Shown: positions 1 to 7,898 of the stretch, one piece after another
Numbering within the stretch: the stretch's first letter is position 1
How the letters are laid out: each line of letters opens with the position of its first letter
Assembly: GCA_002434005.1 (NCBI GenBank)
Contig: DJJF01000033.1
Coordinates: 1-37,290, forward strand
Direction: 5' to 3'
Origin: Candidatus Saccharibacteria bacterium UBA6575
Lineage (GTDB): Bacteria; Patescibacteriota; Saccharimonadia; Saccharimonadales; Saccharimonadaceae
DNA length: 37,290 bases
Made by a program: the position numbers and the translations under genes
Notes under the pieces: generated by a model
Seen by the model: the letters and a program-made list of their open reading frames with translations, nothing else
Told to the model about the DNA's origin: nothing
Databases searched by the model: none

Positions 1-546
1 ATGAACAGCGGTAAGAGCGATACGCTTATAAAAACAGCCTATAACTACACAGAGCGTGGACTGAAGGTTCTCACAGTAAAGCCGGCGATCGATACAAAGG
101 GAGATGCAAAGATCGTTGCTCGGGGCGGTCATGAGCGAAATGTAGATATCTTGGCAAATCCTTTGACAAACTTGGAGAGTGAAATTCTAAATCATGAGGA
201 TATCTCAGTTGTGCTCGTGGACGAAGCTCAGTTTTTAAGCACAGAGCAAATTAGTCAGCTTTTTAGTATTGCCAAGACGCACGATATTTCGGTGATATGC
301 TACGGGCTTCGCGCTGATTTTCAGACAGCGATGTTTCCAGGCAGCAAACGACTTTTTGAAGTTGCAGACAACATAGAAAAACTCCCTACAATGTGCTTCT
401 GTGGGTCACAGGCAGAATTCAACACACGGAAAGTTAGCGGACGATATGTCTTTCGTGGCGACCAAGTTGCGATTGACGGAGAAGAGGCCGTTGAATACGA
501 CTCTCTTTGCGGTAGATGCTACGCGCGAGAAGGCGGCAAAATCTAG
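1..546 (+). CDS. tdk: Thymidine kinase, 5' end outside the window
   Basis: This enzyme phosphorylates thymidine to dTMP with ATP (dTTP salvage), which suits an organism that must scavenge nucleosides. The visible protein opens directly on the P-loop MNSGKS; family members have roughly 8-10 residues before it (GxMNSGKS), so the true start lies upstream of base 1 and the first ATG here is internal. Further family marks are the Walker B-like VVLVDEAQFL, the catalytic Glu in DEAQF, the 'CYGLRADF' strand and the zinc-binding cysteines of the lasso region (CFC around residue 133 and CGRC near the C terminus). All four cysteines are present, unlike the zinc sites of DnaX and RecR nearby. The TAG stop overlaps the stop of the convergent lipoprotein gene by 4 bases. 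Confidence 0.95.
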   Translation: MNSGKSDTLIKTAYNYTERGLKVLTVKPAIDTKGDAKIVARGGHERNVDILANPLTNLESEILNHEDISVVLVDEAQFLSTEQISQLFSIAKTHDISVICYGLRADFQTAMFPGSKRLFEVADNIEKLPTMCFCGSQAEFNTRKVSGRYVFRGDQVAIDGEEAVEYDSLCGRCYAREGGKI

Positions 547-998
547 CGACGAGCAGGTTTGTCAGGCTTAGGCGGCTCATATACGTTCAGTGGGTGATAC
601 TCGGTCGAACATAAATCAGATTGACTACCAATAATGCCAAATATTGATAACTCACCCGTTTTGCGAGGAAGGGGCTTATCGGAAGGAATTGCGGCTCTAC
701 CATCCTTATCGACTGTAATTGTTATATGATAGTCAGTTGCCGGAACGACAAGCTCTACAGATTCCAAATCAACCGGATTTCCATTTTGCTCAGCCGCCGC
801 GCGGACATATCCATTCGATCCCGCTGATAAGAAGTAATTTGCTCCCGTACAGTCAAATGTTGGCGATACCCGATGAGTGTCTTGCTGTCGTTCGTCTGGA
901 CTAGAGCTAGATTGACAGGCCGACATGCTTAGCGCACCCAATATGACAACTGCAGGTGTAGCGTGCTTTAACCCACTCCATGTATCGATTGAACGCAT
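543..998 (-). CDS. Predicted lipoprotein of unknown function
   Basis: This is a protein of about 151 residues with a lipoprotein signal: a short basic N terminus, a hydrophobic stretch (AVVILGAL) and a lipobox ending in Ala-Cys (LSMSAC), followed by a Ser-rich linker. The mature part is small, soluble and not recognised; it ends in a Pro/Lys-rich tail. I chose the ATG at 998 rather than the one at 1034, because a TATACT box at 1007-1012 (minus strand) would sit inside a longer coding region and places transcription start about 2 bases before this ATG. The gene is divergent from dnaX and convergent with tdk. The lipoprotein call is strong; function is unknown. Confidence 0.7.
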   Translation of the reverse strand: MRSIDTWSGLKHATPAVVILGALSMSACQSSSSPDERQQDTHRVSPTFDCTGANYFLSAGSNGYVRAAAEQNGNPVDLESVELVVPATDYHITITVDKDGRAAIPSDKPLPRKTGELSIFGIIGSQSDLCSTEYHPLNVYEPPKPDKPARR

Positions 999-1006
999 GA
1001 TTGAGT

Positions 1007-1012
1007 AGTATA
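1007..1012 (-). promoter_or_regulatory. -10 box of the lipoprotein gene (near-leaderless)
   Basis: TATACT read on the minus strand ends 8 bases before the ATG at 998, giving a predicted leader of about 2 bases and no room for a ribosome binding site. Confidence 0.5.
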
Positions 1013-1057
1013 ACACCGAGCGGCAAAAGTACAACGGACGCGCTGGGTCGAAGCCAT

Positions 1058-1063
1058 TATAAT
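1058..1063 (+). promoter_or_regulatory. -10 box of dnaX-dnaB
   Basis: TATAAT lies 27 bases before the dnaX ATG. It is back to back with the lipoprotein promoter about 45 bases away. The predicted leader is about 20 bases, with only a weak purine stretch (GGGAAG) as a possible ribosome site. Confidence 0.5.
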
Positions 1064-1090
1064 GAGAGCAATGATACGGGAAGTAATCGC

Positions 1091-2521
1091 ATGAGTACGG
1101 CGCTCTACCGCAAGTACCGAAGCAGGTCGCTCGATGAAATAGCTGGACAAGAGCATGTTACGGCACTGCTTTCGAGTGCTATTAAAAATAATAAAGTTGC
1201 CCATGCTTATCTATTTACAGGTCCGAGAGGGGTTGGTAAAACCTCTATTGCACGTATTTTGGCTCATGAAATCAATAATTTAACTTATGATGACGAATCA
1301 AGCCATCTTGATATCATCGAAATCGATGCGGCAAGCAATAACGGGGTCGACGATATACGTGATTTACGTGACCGTGTACAAATTGCCCCCGTGAGCGCAC
1401 AGAAGAAAGTCTATATTATTGATGAAGTCCATATGCTGTCAAAGCAAGCATTCAATGCGCTTCTTAAAACACTCGAGGAACCGCCTGAGCACGTGGTTTT
1501 CATCTTGGCTACAACCGATATCGATAAAGTACCCGAAACAATCATAAGTCGCACCCAGCGTCATACGTTCCGTCGAGCTTCCGATGCCGATATTATCAAG
1601 AATCTGAAGCGAATCGCACAGGGCGAGAAAACATCGGTGAGTGACGATGCCTTAGAGTTAATTGCACGCCATGCAGACGGCAGCTTCCGCGACAGCGTTA
1701 GTCTACTTGACCAACTACTCAGCGGAACGGATGATACAACACTGACAGCAGATCACGTAACATCATCGCTTGGACTGGTCGCAAGCGATGTAATCGCTCA
1801 ACTTGTGAACGCGTCCTTGTCTGGAGATATTGGTTCAATAAATAGTATTTTGAGCGATCTTGAGCTTGGTGGCGTGCCTGCTCGCACTACTGCATCACAA
1901 CTCAACCACTATTTACGTTTACATATTTCTGATAGTCCACGGCATGCGTTGCTGATCGACGAGCTATTAGAAGTTAGCAAATCGCATTATCCAGAACTAA
2001 AACTCTTAACGATTCTTGCGTTGTTTGCTCCAGTAAACTCTGGCCAAGTGCGCACAGACCTACCACCAGCACCTCAAATTTCGGCTCCTATGCCGACTGC
2101 AGAGCCTCAGTCACGCACACCAGTACCCAATGCAAAAAAAGTTGCAGATGAGAAGCTGCAAGCTACAGAGAAGACTTCGGCGCCAAAACCTAGGAAAGTT
2201 TCACCGTCCGAGGCTCCGTTCGACTGGACTGCGCTCATCAGCCATGTCCGTACGCATCATGTTGCGCTCCACAGCGTACTCTCTAAGTGCGACCCTGAAC
2301 TAGTTGAGGGCACCTTACGGCTATATACGAAGAGCGCGTTTTACAAAAAGAAGCTTGATGACTTGAAATATAAGACATTACTCGTCGATTCATTAGTCGA
2401 ACTAGGATATGACTTTGAGATCGAGACGATCGCATCGGCAAAGCCAATGAAAGATAGCCAGGCCGCACAGGTTGCTGCTATCATGGGGGGTGGAGAAGAG
2501 GTAAGCGTCGAAGACGCGTAA
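1091..2521 (+). CDS. dnaX: DNA polymerase III gamma/tau subunit (clamp loader ATPase)
   Basis: This is the motor subunit of the clamp loader that places the sliding clamp on primed DNA. It has 476 residues from the ATG at 1091, where the conserved MSTALYRKYRS start appears. Visible motifs are Walker A GPRGVGKT (residues 44-51), the conserved EIDAASNNGVDDIR (77-90), Walker B IIDEVHML (109-116), the EEPPEH segment and sensor 1 ATTD. Oddities: the zinc module with four cysteines that bacterial DnaX carries between Walker A and EIDAASN is missing; that segment (about 57-75) is short and has no Cys. The usual SRCQRF motif reads SRTQRH. A Pro/Ala-rich linker precedes a short C-terminal domain, so it may make only one form. 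The gene stops 4 bases before dnaB, implying an operon. Confidence 0.95.
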   Translation: MSTALYRKYRSRSLDEIAGQEHVTALLSSAIKNNKVAHAYLFTGPRGVGKTSIARILAHEINNLTYDDESSHLDIIEIDAASNNGVDDIRDLRDRVQIAPVSAQKKVYIIDEVHMLSKQAFNALLKTLEEPPEHVVFILATTDIDKVPETIISRTQRHTFRRASDADIIKNLKRIAQGEKTSVSDDALELIARHADGSFRDSVSLLDQLLSGTDDTTLTADHVTSSLGLVASDVIAQLVNASLSGDIGSINSILSDLELGGVPARTTASQLNHYLRLHISDSPRHALLIDELLEVSKSHYPELKLLTILALFAPVNSGQVRTDLPPAPQISAPMPTAEPQSRTPVPNAKKVADEKLQATEKTSAPKPRKVSPSEAPFDWTALISHVRTHHVALHSVLSKCDPELVEGTLRLYTKSAFYKKKLDDLKYKTLLVDSLVELGYDFEIETIASAKPMKDSQAAQVAAIMGGGEEVSVEDA

Positions 2522-2525
2522 TACT

Positions 2526-3878
2526 ATGGCAACAAAAGAGGTACAGGCTGGCAAAGTGCCGCCGCAAAGCTTGGACGCCGAGAAGAGTTTACTCGGTGCC
2601 GTTTTAATTGACGACGAGGTGCTCGCCGATGTGAGTGAGTTTGTTGCACAGGCAGATTTTTACGATAAGCGCCATGGCATTATATTCGACGGCATGATGC
2701 GACTATACGAGCGTCATAAACCTGTCGACCTTTTGACCCTCACTGATGAACTTAAACGCAAGAAAGAACTTGAAACTATAGGTGGATCAGCCTACCTAAC
2801 CGAACTCACGACATACGTACCAACTGCAGCGCATGCTGCTGCATATGCAGAACTGGTATCTCAAAAGGCTGTTCGACGACGACTTATTAAAGCTAGCGCA
2901 GATATCTCTGAGCTTGGTTATGACGAGGAAACAACAACCCAGGAGCTCTTACAGCAAGCTGAAGCTGAGTTATTTAGTGTTTCTGATCAATCCTTGAAGC
3001 AGGATGTCGTAAGTCTTGAGCATATCTTGACCGATAGCTTTGACCGTATGGAAGAGTTGCATCGTAACAAGGGTCAACTGCGAGGCATCCGAACTGGGTA
3101 TCGTGACCTTGATAATATGACAGCCGGCCTTCAACGCAGCGACCTTATTATCCTGGCCGCTCGTCCAGCCATGGGTAAGACAACCTTCGTCACGAACCTT
3201 GCCTACAACGTTGCTACAATCGCGAAACAACCCGTCCTATTCTTTAGTCTCGAGATGAGCAAAGAGCAGCTCGTGGACCGCATGCTCGCAGATGCATCAG
3301 GAGTAGATGCATGGAATATTAGAACAGGTAATTTAAGTGATGATGATTTCTCGAAATTATCCGAAGCAATGGGCGAGCTCGCTGAAGCACCGATATTTAT
3401 CGATGACCAGCCAGGACTATCTGTACTAGAAATGCGCACCAAGGCGAGACGAGTGTCCCACGACAGCCCACTAGGGCTTATAATCGTTGACTATCTTCAG
3501 CTCATGCAGGGAAGCGGCCGAGATAATGGTAACCGTGTGCAAGAAGTGAGCGAAATCTCTCGTGGGCTCAAGTTGATTGCTCGTGAGCTCAACGTTCCAC
3601 TCATTGCCTTATCGCAGCTATCTCGTACAGTTGAGCAGCGAAGCCCGCAAATCCCGCAATTATCCGACCTTCGTGAATCAGGTTCGATCGAGCAGGACGC
3701 TGATATCGTTAGTTTCATCTACAGGCCTGGGTACTACGAGCCTGATAATCCAGAAGTTGAGAACATCACTAAGCTCATTATTGCGAAACATCGTAACGGC
3801 CCGACTGGTGAAGTGGGATTGTTCTTCCATCCAGAACGACTCAGGTTTATGTCGCTTGATCGTAAACATTCGGAATAA
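2526..3878 (+). CDS. dnaB: Replicative DNA helicase DnaB
   Basis: This is the hexameric 5'-3' helicase of the replication fork. It has 450 residues, normal for the family. The N-terminal domain begins with PPQSLDAEKSLLGAVL (residues 12-27), which packs the hexamer and binds primase. A linker (about 140-185) leads to the RecA-like domain, with Walker A ARPAMGKTT (212-220), the FFSLEMS segment (239-245), Walker B IIVDYLQLM (319-327), the SQLSRTVEQR switch and RESGSIEQDAD. No intein or frameshift is seen. It starts 4 bases after dnaX, so clamp loader and helicase are probably transcribed and translated together. Confidence 0.96.
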   Translation: MATKEVQAGKVPPQSLDAEKSLLGAVLIDDEVLADVSEFVAQADFYDKRHGIIFDGMMRLYERHKPVDLLTLTDELKRKKELETIGGSAYLTELTTYVPTAAHAAAYAELVSQKAVRRRLIKASADISELGYDEETTTQELLQQAEAELFSVSDQSLKQDVVSLEHILTDSFDRMEELHRNKGQLRGIRTGYRDLDNMTAGLQRSDLIILAARPAMGKTTFVTNLAYNVATIAKQPVLFFSLEMSKEQLVDRMLADASGVDAWNIRTGNLSDDDFSKLSEAMGELAEAPIFIDDQPGLSVLEMRTKARRVSHDSPLGLIIVDYLQLMQGSGRDNGNRVQEVSEISRGLKLIARELNVPLIALSQLSRTVEQRSPQIPQLSDLRESGSIEQDADIVSFIYRPGYYEPDNPEVENITKLIIAKHRNGPTGEVGLFFHPERLRFMSLDRKHSE

Positions 3879-3903
3879 TGGTAATCCCCGACACATCGCT
3901 GGG

Positions 3904-3912
3904 TGGTATAAT
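3904..3912 (+). promoter_or_regulatory. Extended -10 promoter of the GT-C-like gene
   Basis: TGG-TATAAT lies between dnaB and the next gene. It ends 11 bases before the ATG at 3924, so the leader would be about 5 bases. Confidence 0.55.
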
Positions 3913-3923
3913 CTAAATCAACG

Positions 3924-5405
3924 ATGGTGAGGGCTAGAATACAGAAGATTGCAATATACCGCTTCCGGTACTTACTGGCATACGGTGCGTTTGCGATTGC
4001 TCTCGCTACAATGCTACTCGTTGCCGGGTTTTACCTACCGGGTGGCTTACTCTCAACCGAAGTACGCTCAGCACTCATTAGTGATAATCTAAACCCAGCT
4101 CATCTATTTAGTCTCCAGCCTGATGAACTCATATACCTGCCGTATCGCCTTCTACAAGCAGGATCGATATCTCTCTTCGGAATATCATTAGTAGGTATAA
4201 AGTTACCTTCGATCGTCCTCGGCTTTGCCTCTGCACTCGGAATCCTATACTTACTCAATCTTTGGTATCACCGTAATGTCGCAATTATTACCGCCATGAT
4301 AGCGGTCACGACTAATCAGTTCCTACTGGCGTCGCAAGCAGGACAAGCAGGGGTAGTCTATATATTTCTCACGACGATGATCCTCGTGGCGGCGTCCATG
4401 GTTGCTCGTAAAAGCGCATATGCACATCTGTGGGTACTTGCCGGCTTTGTTCTTGCCGCGATTAGTCTGTACATGCCACTGAATATATATGTACTAGTTG
4501 CGTTACTGCTGACTGCGATCATTCATCCGCATGCTCGTCACATGTTACTGCGCCAGGCGTCGCGGCCGATCATTCTGTTTGGCTCACTACTGTTCATAGC
4601 GATATTATCACCGCTTGTGATCGGAATCATAAACGATCCGAGTGTGCTTCGAACTCTGCTTGGTTTCTCAGAAAAGATTACAAATTTTGCTGGCAACGCC
4701 GCTTCGCTCGTTCAAAATTACACGTCGTTTGCTAATCCTACGACCGGTGCTGTTATTGTCCCTGTGTATGGGCTTGGTATGGCACTGCTCATATTACTTG
4801 GGCTATACCGATTATTCAGCGCAAAGTATACAGCCAAAAGCTACATACTCAGTTTTTGGATTGTTCTACTGGTTCCACTCGTATGCTTAAACCCAGGATT
4901 CGTCAGCGTTACATTCATCCCCGTTGTGCTCCTCATTGCTCTCGCAATAGATTATCTTATACGGTCGTGGTACAGACTCTTCCCACGTAATCCATACGCG
5001 CGTATTTTCGGTCTGCTTCCGCTTGCAGTACTCGTAGTAGGCCTTGTGGTATCGAGCATTGATCGCTACGTATATGGCTTACACTACGATCGTGCGGTGT
5101 ATTCGACGTATAGTTATGATTTGCCGATTCTACGTAGCAAATTAAAGACACTGGATAAAAACGATACAGTTCAGCTGATAGTCGCTCCAACCAACGTCGC
5201 GTTTTATAAGAGTTTCGCGAATCATCAACGCTATGTAAAACAAGTGAATGTAACAAGTGATCCCACTCAGGCAACGGACGCCACAATCTCCATCGCTGAA
5301 CGATCCGAAAAAGAGCGTATTGAAAAACTACCCGATGACATACTTGTTACACGTACGGTCAATGACGCCGACCACTTCTACCTCTACAAAAACGTCCGTT
5401 CCTAG
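3924..5405 (+). CDS. Polytopic membrane protein, GT-C glycosyltransferase-like
   Basis: The protein has 493 residues: a short basic N terminus, about ten hydrophobic helices up to roughly residue 385, then a soluble tail of about 100 residues rich in charged residues. The first outside loop (LPGGLLSTEVRSALISDN) and overall topology resemble the lipid-linked-sugar-dependent GT-C enzymes (ArnT/PMT, GT39/GT83), but the usual paired acidic residues of that loop are reduced to a single Glu (TEVRSA), so the enzymatic call is weak. If correct, it would transfer a sugar from a polyprenyl carrier on the outer face of the membrane. It has its own promoter. The tail could sit outside the cell. It could also be a membrane protein with no enzymatic role. 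Confidence 0.5.
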   Translation: MVRARIQKIAIYRFRYLLAYGAFAIALATMLLVAGFYLPGGLLSTEVRSALISDNLNPAHLFSLQPDELIYLPYRLLQAGSISLFGISLVGIKLPSIVLGFASALGILYLLNLWYHRNVAIITAMIAVTTNQFLLASQAGQAGVVYIFLTTMILVAASMVARKSAYAHLWVLAGFVLAAISLYMPLNIYVLVALLLTAIIHPHARHMLLRQASRPIILFGSLLFIAILSPLVIGIINDPSVLRTLLGFSEKITNFAGNAASLVQNYTSFANPTTGAVIVPVYGLGMALLILLGLYRLFSAKYTAKSYILSFWIVLLVPLVCLNPGFVSVTFIPVVLLIALAIDYLIRSWYRLFPRNPYARIFGLLPLAVLVVGLVVSSIDRYVYGLHYDRAVYSTYSYDLPILRSKLKTLDKNDTVQLIVAPTNVAFYKSFANHQRYVKQVNVTSDPTQATDATISIAERSEKERIEKLPDDILVTRTVNDADHFYLYKNVRS

Positions 5406-5407
5406 CG

Positions 5408-5413
5408 TATAAT
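5408..5413 (+). promoter_or_regulatory. -10 box of ybaB-recR
   Basis: TATAAT immediately follows the stop of the upstream gene. The leader is about 26 bases and contains a GAGAGGA ribosome site before the ATG at 5446. Confidence 0.5.
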
Positions 5414-5445
5414 TGAACGAGTTATAAAGAGAGGACATAATACAT

Positions 5446-5736
5446 ATGGCATTTGACCAGATGAAGATGCTGAACGACCTGCGTAAAGCGCAGAAAGATC
5501 TTAAGAAGCAGATAGTTGAAGTTGAAGCAGGCGACGGAGCTGTTGTTGTGCGAGTGACTGGTGAGCTGAAGATCGATAGTATCAAGATCGACCCAGAGAT
5601 GGTTGACCTAGAAAACATCGAAGAGCTTGAACACTGGGTTAAAATTGCAGTTCGCGACGGACTTGCTAAAGCTCAAGAGATCGCTGCAGAGACTATGAAG
5701 CCGCTCATGGGTGGCTTGAATCTACCTGGAATGTAA
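5446..5736 (+). CDS. ybaB: YbaB/EbfC nucleoid-associated protein
   Basis: This small (96 residue) dimeric DNA-binding protein is usually encoded between dnaX and recR. The sequence shows a long N-terminal helix rich in Lys/Gln (MAFDQMKMLNDLRKAQKDL), the conserved beta section (GAVVVRVTGELKIDSIKIDP) and the C-terminal helix ending in the usual Gly/Met/Pro tail (GGLNLPGM). Here it directly precedes recR (9-base gap), the classic ybaB-recR pairing, though dnaX has been separated from it by two other genes. A GAGAGGA ribosome site stands before the ATG. Confidence 0.9.
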   Translation: MAFDQMKMLNDLRKAQKDLKKQIVEVEAGDGAVVVRVTGELKIDSIKIDPEMVDLENIEELEHWVKIAVRDGLAKAQEIAAETMKPLMGGLNLPGM

Positions 5737-5745
5737 TAACCTAGC

Positions 5746-6363
5746 GTGGCGTCACAACTTCTTCCAAAAGCGTTAACCGACCTGATAGATGAGCTCGGTA
5801 AACTACCTGGCGTGGGTGCACGTACAGCCGAACGCTATGCCTATTTTCTTTTAAAGGCCGACTCGCGTGTTGCGGATAAGCTATCTTCATCGCTGAGCAC
5901 TGTTCATGCCAATGTCAAACAGTGTCCTGTCACGTTTGCACTTATCGATGCTGACGAAGACGTCTCAGCACTTTACAGTGATAGTTCGCGTGACAAGTCA
6001 TTGATCGCGGTAGTTGAAGAGCCGCTTGATATCGTAGCCCTTGAACGTACCGGGCAATACAAAGGCACCTACCATGTCTTAGGTGGAGCAATTTCACCGA
6101 TCGACGGAGTTGGCCCTGAGCAACTTCATATTCCTCAGCTCATAGAGCGCATTAAGAAGGACGAGGTGAAAGAACTTATTATTGCAACGAATGCATCTGT
6201 TGAAGGCGAATCAACGGCACTTTTCTTACAGAAATACATCCAAGATGCAGGCATCGAGGTCTCTATGAGCCGCCTTGCTCGTGGCATTCCGGTTGGTGTT
6301 GATCTCGAATACGCCGACCAAATTACGCTGAGTCACGCACTCGAAGGCCGTCGAGCCTTGTAA
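5746..6363 (+). CDS. recR: Recombination mediator RecR
   Basis: RecR forms a ring clamp that with RecO/RecF loads RecA on gapped DNA. It has 205 residues from a GTG start at 5746. The helix-hairpin-helix LGKLPGVGARTAERYA (17-32) and the Toprim domain (IAVVEEPLDIVALERTGQYK, 87-106, then YHVLGGAISPIDGVGPEQL) are complete. The zinc finger expected at about residues 55-85 (four Cys in normal RecR) keeps one Cys (C60) and otherwise lacks metal ligands. The segment length is kept, so the fold may persist without zinc. Loss of a zinc site is shared with DnaX of this window. It is co-transcribed with ybaB. Confidence 0.93.
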   Translation: MASQLLPKALTDLIDELGKLPGVGARTAERYAYFLLKADSRVADKLSSSLSTVHANVKQCPVTFALIDADEDVSALYSDSSRDKSLIAVVEEPLDIVALERTGQYKGTYHVLGGAISPIDGVGPEQLHIPQLIERIKKDEVKELIIATNASVEGESTALFLQKYIQDAGIEVSMSRLARGIPVGVDLEYADQITLSHALEGRRAL

Positions 6364-6372
6364 TCCTTACGC

Positions 6373-6401
6373 TTGATTGAATTGTTCAACAAAGCAATAA
6401 T
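6373..6401 (+). promoter_or_regulatory. Sigma70-type promoter of the orphan gene at 6442
   Basis: TTGATT (6373-6378) and AATAAT (6396-6401) are separated by exactly 17 bases. A leader of about 35 bases follows with a strong AAGGAGGGG ribosome site. This style differs from the leaderless neighbours. Confidence 0.5.
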
Positions 6402-6441
6402 TAAGTTATCGTTTTTCCATTCATTTAAGGAAGGAGGGGCG

Positions 6442-6834
6442 ATGTCCCTCGAGGTCGTCACGACTACAAGCTTGAGGTTCAGGGAGCCCTTGAACTCGTC
6501 GCAAGAAGTAACGATTGTGTTGTCTGAAGGAAGATGGCGCAACCTGAGATGTGTGCTGTTGCGCTGGAATCACACGAAGTCAACTAGGCTGGCGCTTGTC
6601 AGGACCACATGGCAGACCCCGGTCAGACAAGCCGTTGACCAGCTTCAACGGTCAGCAGCCAAACGTGCAGTTCCAACGAGTCTCGAGGAATACGAGGCTT
6701 GGGTTGGACCGGTGAATGCCATCCTTGAGGTAGGCATGCCAGCACCCCAAATTCAGGTGATGCGAGGCTTCTCGGTCAGTGGTAACACGATAGGACTCCG
6801 TGGTCATATCGTTGAGTTCAAGCTCTGGGCGTGA
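6442..6834 (+). CDS. Orphan protein of unknown function (130 residues)
   Basis: I do not recognise this protein. The start at 6442 (MSLEVVTTTS) follows a near-perfect ribosome site AAGGAGGGG; the ATG at 6373 would overlap the promoter. The product looks soluble and beta-rich at its start, has a Trp-rich middle (ILRWN, RTTWQT, YEAWVG) and contains no signal peptide or membrane helix. The gene carries its own -35/-10 promoter and its own hairpin terminator and is inserted between recR and the DHH gene. Its codons are more GC-rich than those of its neighbours. These features together suggest a transferred, self-contained gene of the 'moron' kind. The gene at 16854-17234 has the same expression style. 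Confidence 0.6.
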   Translation: MSLEVVTTTSLRFREPLNSSQEVTIVLSEGRWRNLRCVLLRWNHTKSTRLALVRTTWQTPVRQAVDQLQRSAAKRAVPTSLEEYEAWVGPVNAILEVGMPAPQIQVMRGFSVSGNTIGLRGHIVEFKLWA

Positions 6835-6857
6835 GCCCGTTCCAAGGTAGAGGCGAC

Positions 6858-6890
6858 CCGCTCGCTCCCTCGGGGCGGGCGGTTTGCTTT
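6858..6890 (+). terminator. Rho-independent terminator of the orphan gene
   Basis: An 11-pair GC-rich stem (CCGCTCGCTCC with GGGGCGGGCGG, two G-U pairs) with a 3-base loop is followed by TTTGCTTTT. Confidence 0.8.
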
Positions 6891-6892
6891 TC

Positions 6893-6901
6893 TGCTACAA
6901 T
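6893..6901 (+). promoter_or_regulatory. Extended -10 promoter of the DHH gene (leaderless)
   Basis: TGC-TACAAT ends 7 bases before the ATG at 6909, so +1 should be at or next to the A of the start codon. Confidence 0.6.
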
Positions 6902-6908
6902 TAAGGCA

Positions 6909-7898
6909 ATGTACGAAGAGGCCAAACAACTGATTAATGATGCAACAAAAGTCATCATTATCCAAGCAGAAAATCCTGATGGCGACAGCCTAGGGAGCTC
7001 TTTAGCTCTTGAAGAGATCCTGGGTACTCTCGGCAAGGATATCGTGATGTATTGTCCGGTGGAAATGCCGAAGTACCTACGCTATTTTCATGGTTGGGAC
7101 CGAGTCGTCAGCGAGTTCGATACCTCAGCAGATCTAGCAATTATTGTTGATACAAGTGCTGACATTCTTCTTAGTAAGGTACTTGATACACCAGGTGTGC
7201 GGTCATACTTAGAGACTCACCCAGTCATAGTGGTGGATCACCACATCACCAAAAGCACACTGAGCTTCGATCATACACCTATATTCGAGGAAGCTATCTC
7301 ATCAAGCGAAGTAATCTACCGCATGGCTGTTGGATCCGGCTGGGATATTAATGCTCAGGCTGCCGAACACCTTTTGGGTGCACAGCTAGCTGACAGTCTA
7401 GGATTGAGCATCCAAACCGTGACACCCGAAAGCTATCGGATTGCCGGCGAATTAACGAAGCTTGGTGCCCATGTAGCTACGATCGAAGACAGACGCCGCG
7501 AATTCATGAAGAAAAGCCCAGAAATCTTGGCGTATAAAGGCCAACTGATCGGCCGAATCGAATATTTTTTAGATGGCAAACTCGCAACTGTTCACATTCC
7601 CTGGGAAGATATCCAGGCCTATAGCGATCAATATAACCCGAGTGTATTAGTCCTCGATGAAATGCGACTCGTAGAGGGTGTTGAGGTAGCCGTGGCGATA
7701 AAGACATACCCCGATGGTAAGGCGACCGGAAAACTACGCTCGAATATACCTATCTCTGAAACAATTGCCAGCTACTTTGGCGGTGGCGGCCACCCCTATG
7801 CTGCCGGGTTCAGGGTGTACGAATCATATGACCGACTTATGCAAGAGCTCATCTCCGCCGCTGATAAGGCCCTAAAGGACAATCATGAAGCTGCATAA
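6909..7898 (+). CDS. DHH/DHHA1 phosphoesterase, NrnA-like (nanoRNase / pAp phosphatase)
   Basis: This family degrades 2-5 base RNA fragments and/or dephosphorylates pAp. It has 329 residues from the leaderless ATG at 6909. The DHH domain shows NPDGDSLGSSLAL (first metal site), IIVDTSA, the signature DHH in VVDHHITKS, and EAISSSEVIYRM. The C-terminal DHHA1 domain has the substrate-binding GGGGHPYAAGF. No signal peptide is present, so it is cytoplasmic. Its 3' end overlaps cysS by 14 bases, so both genes are translated from one message. A cyclic-dinucleotide phosphodiesterase role is less likely because no GGDEF-like or PAS domain is attached. Confidence 0.88.
   Translation: MYEEAKQLINDATKVIIIQAENPDGDSLGSSLALEEILGTLGKDIVMYCPVEMPKYLRYFHGWDRVVSEFDTSADLAIIVDTSADILLSKVLDTPGVRSYLETHPVIVVDHHITKSTLSFDHTPIFEEAISSSEVIYRMAVGSGWDINAQAAEHLLGAQLADSLGLSIQTVTPESYRIAGELTKLGAHVATIEDRRREFMKKSPEILAYKGQLIGRIEYFLDGKLATVHIPWEDIQAYSDQYNPSVLVLDEMRLVEGVEVAVAIKTYPDGKATGKLRSNIPISETIASYFGGGGHPYAAGFRVYESYDRLMQELISAADKALKDNHEAA

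Noticed and set aside
1001..1090. Longer DnaX with 30 extra N-terminal residues
   Set aside because: Would begin inside the divergent promoter region. The conserved family start is at 1091.
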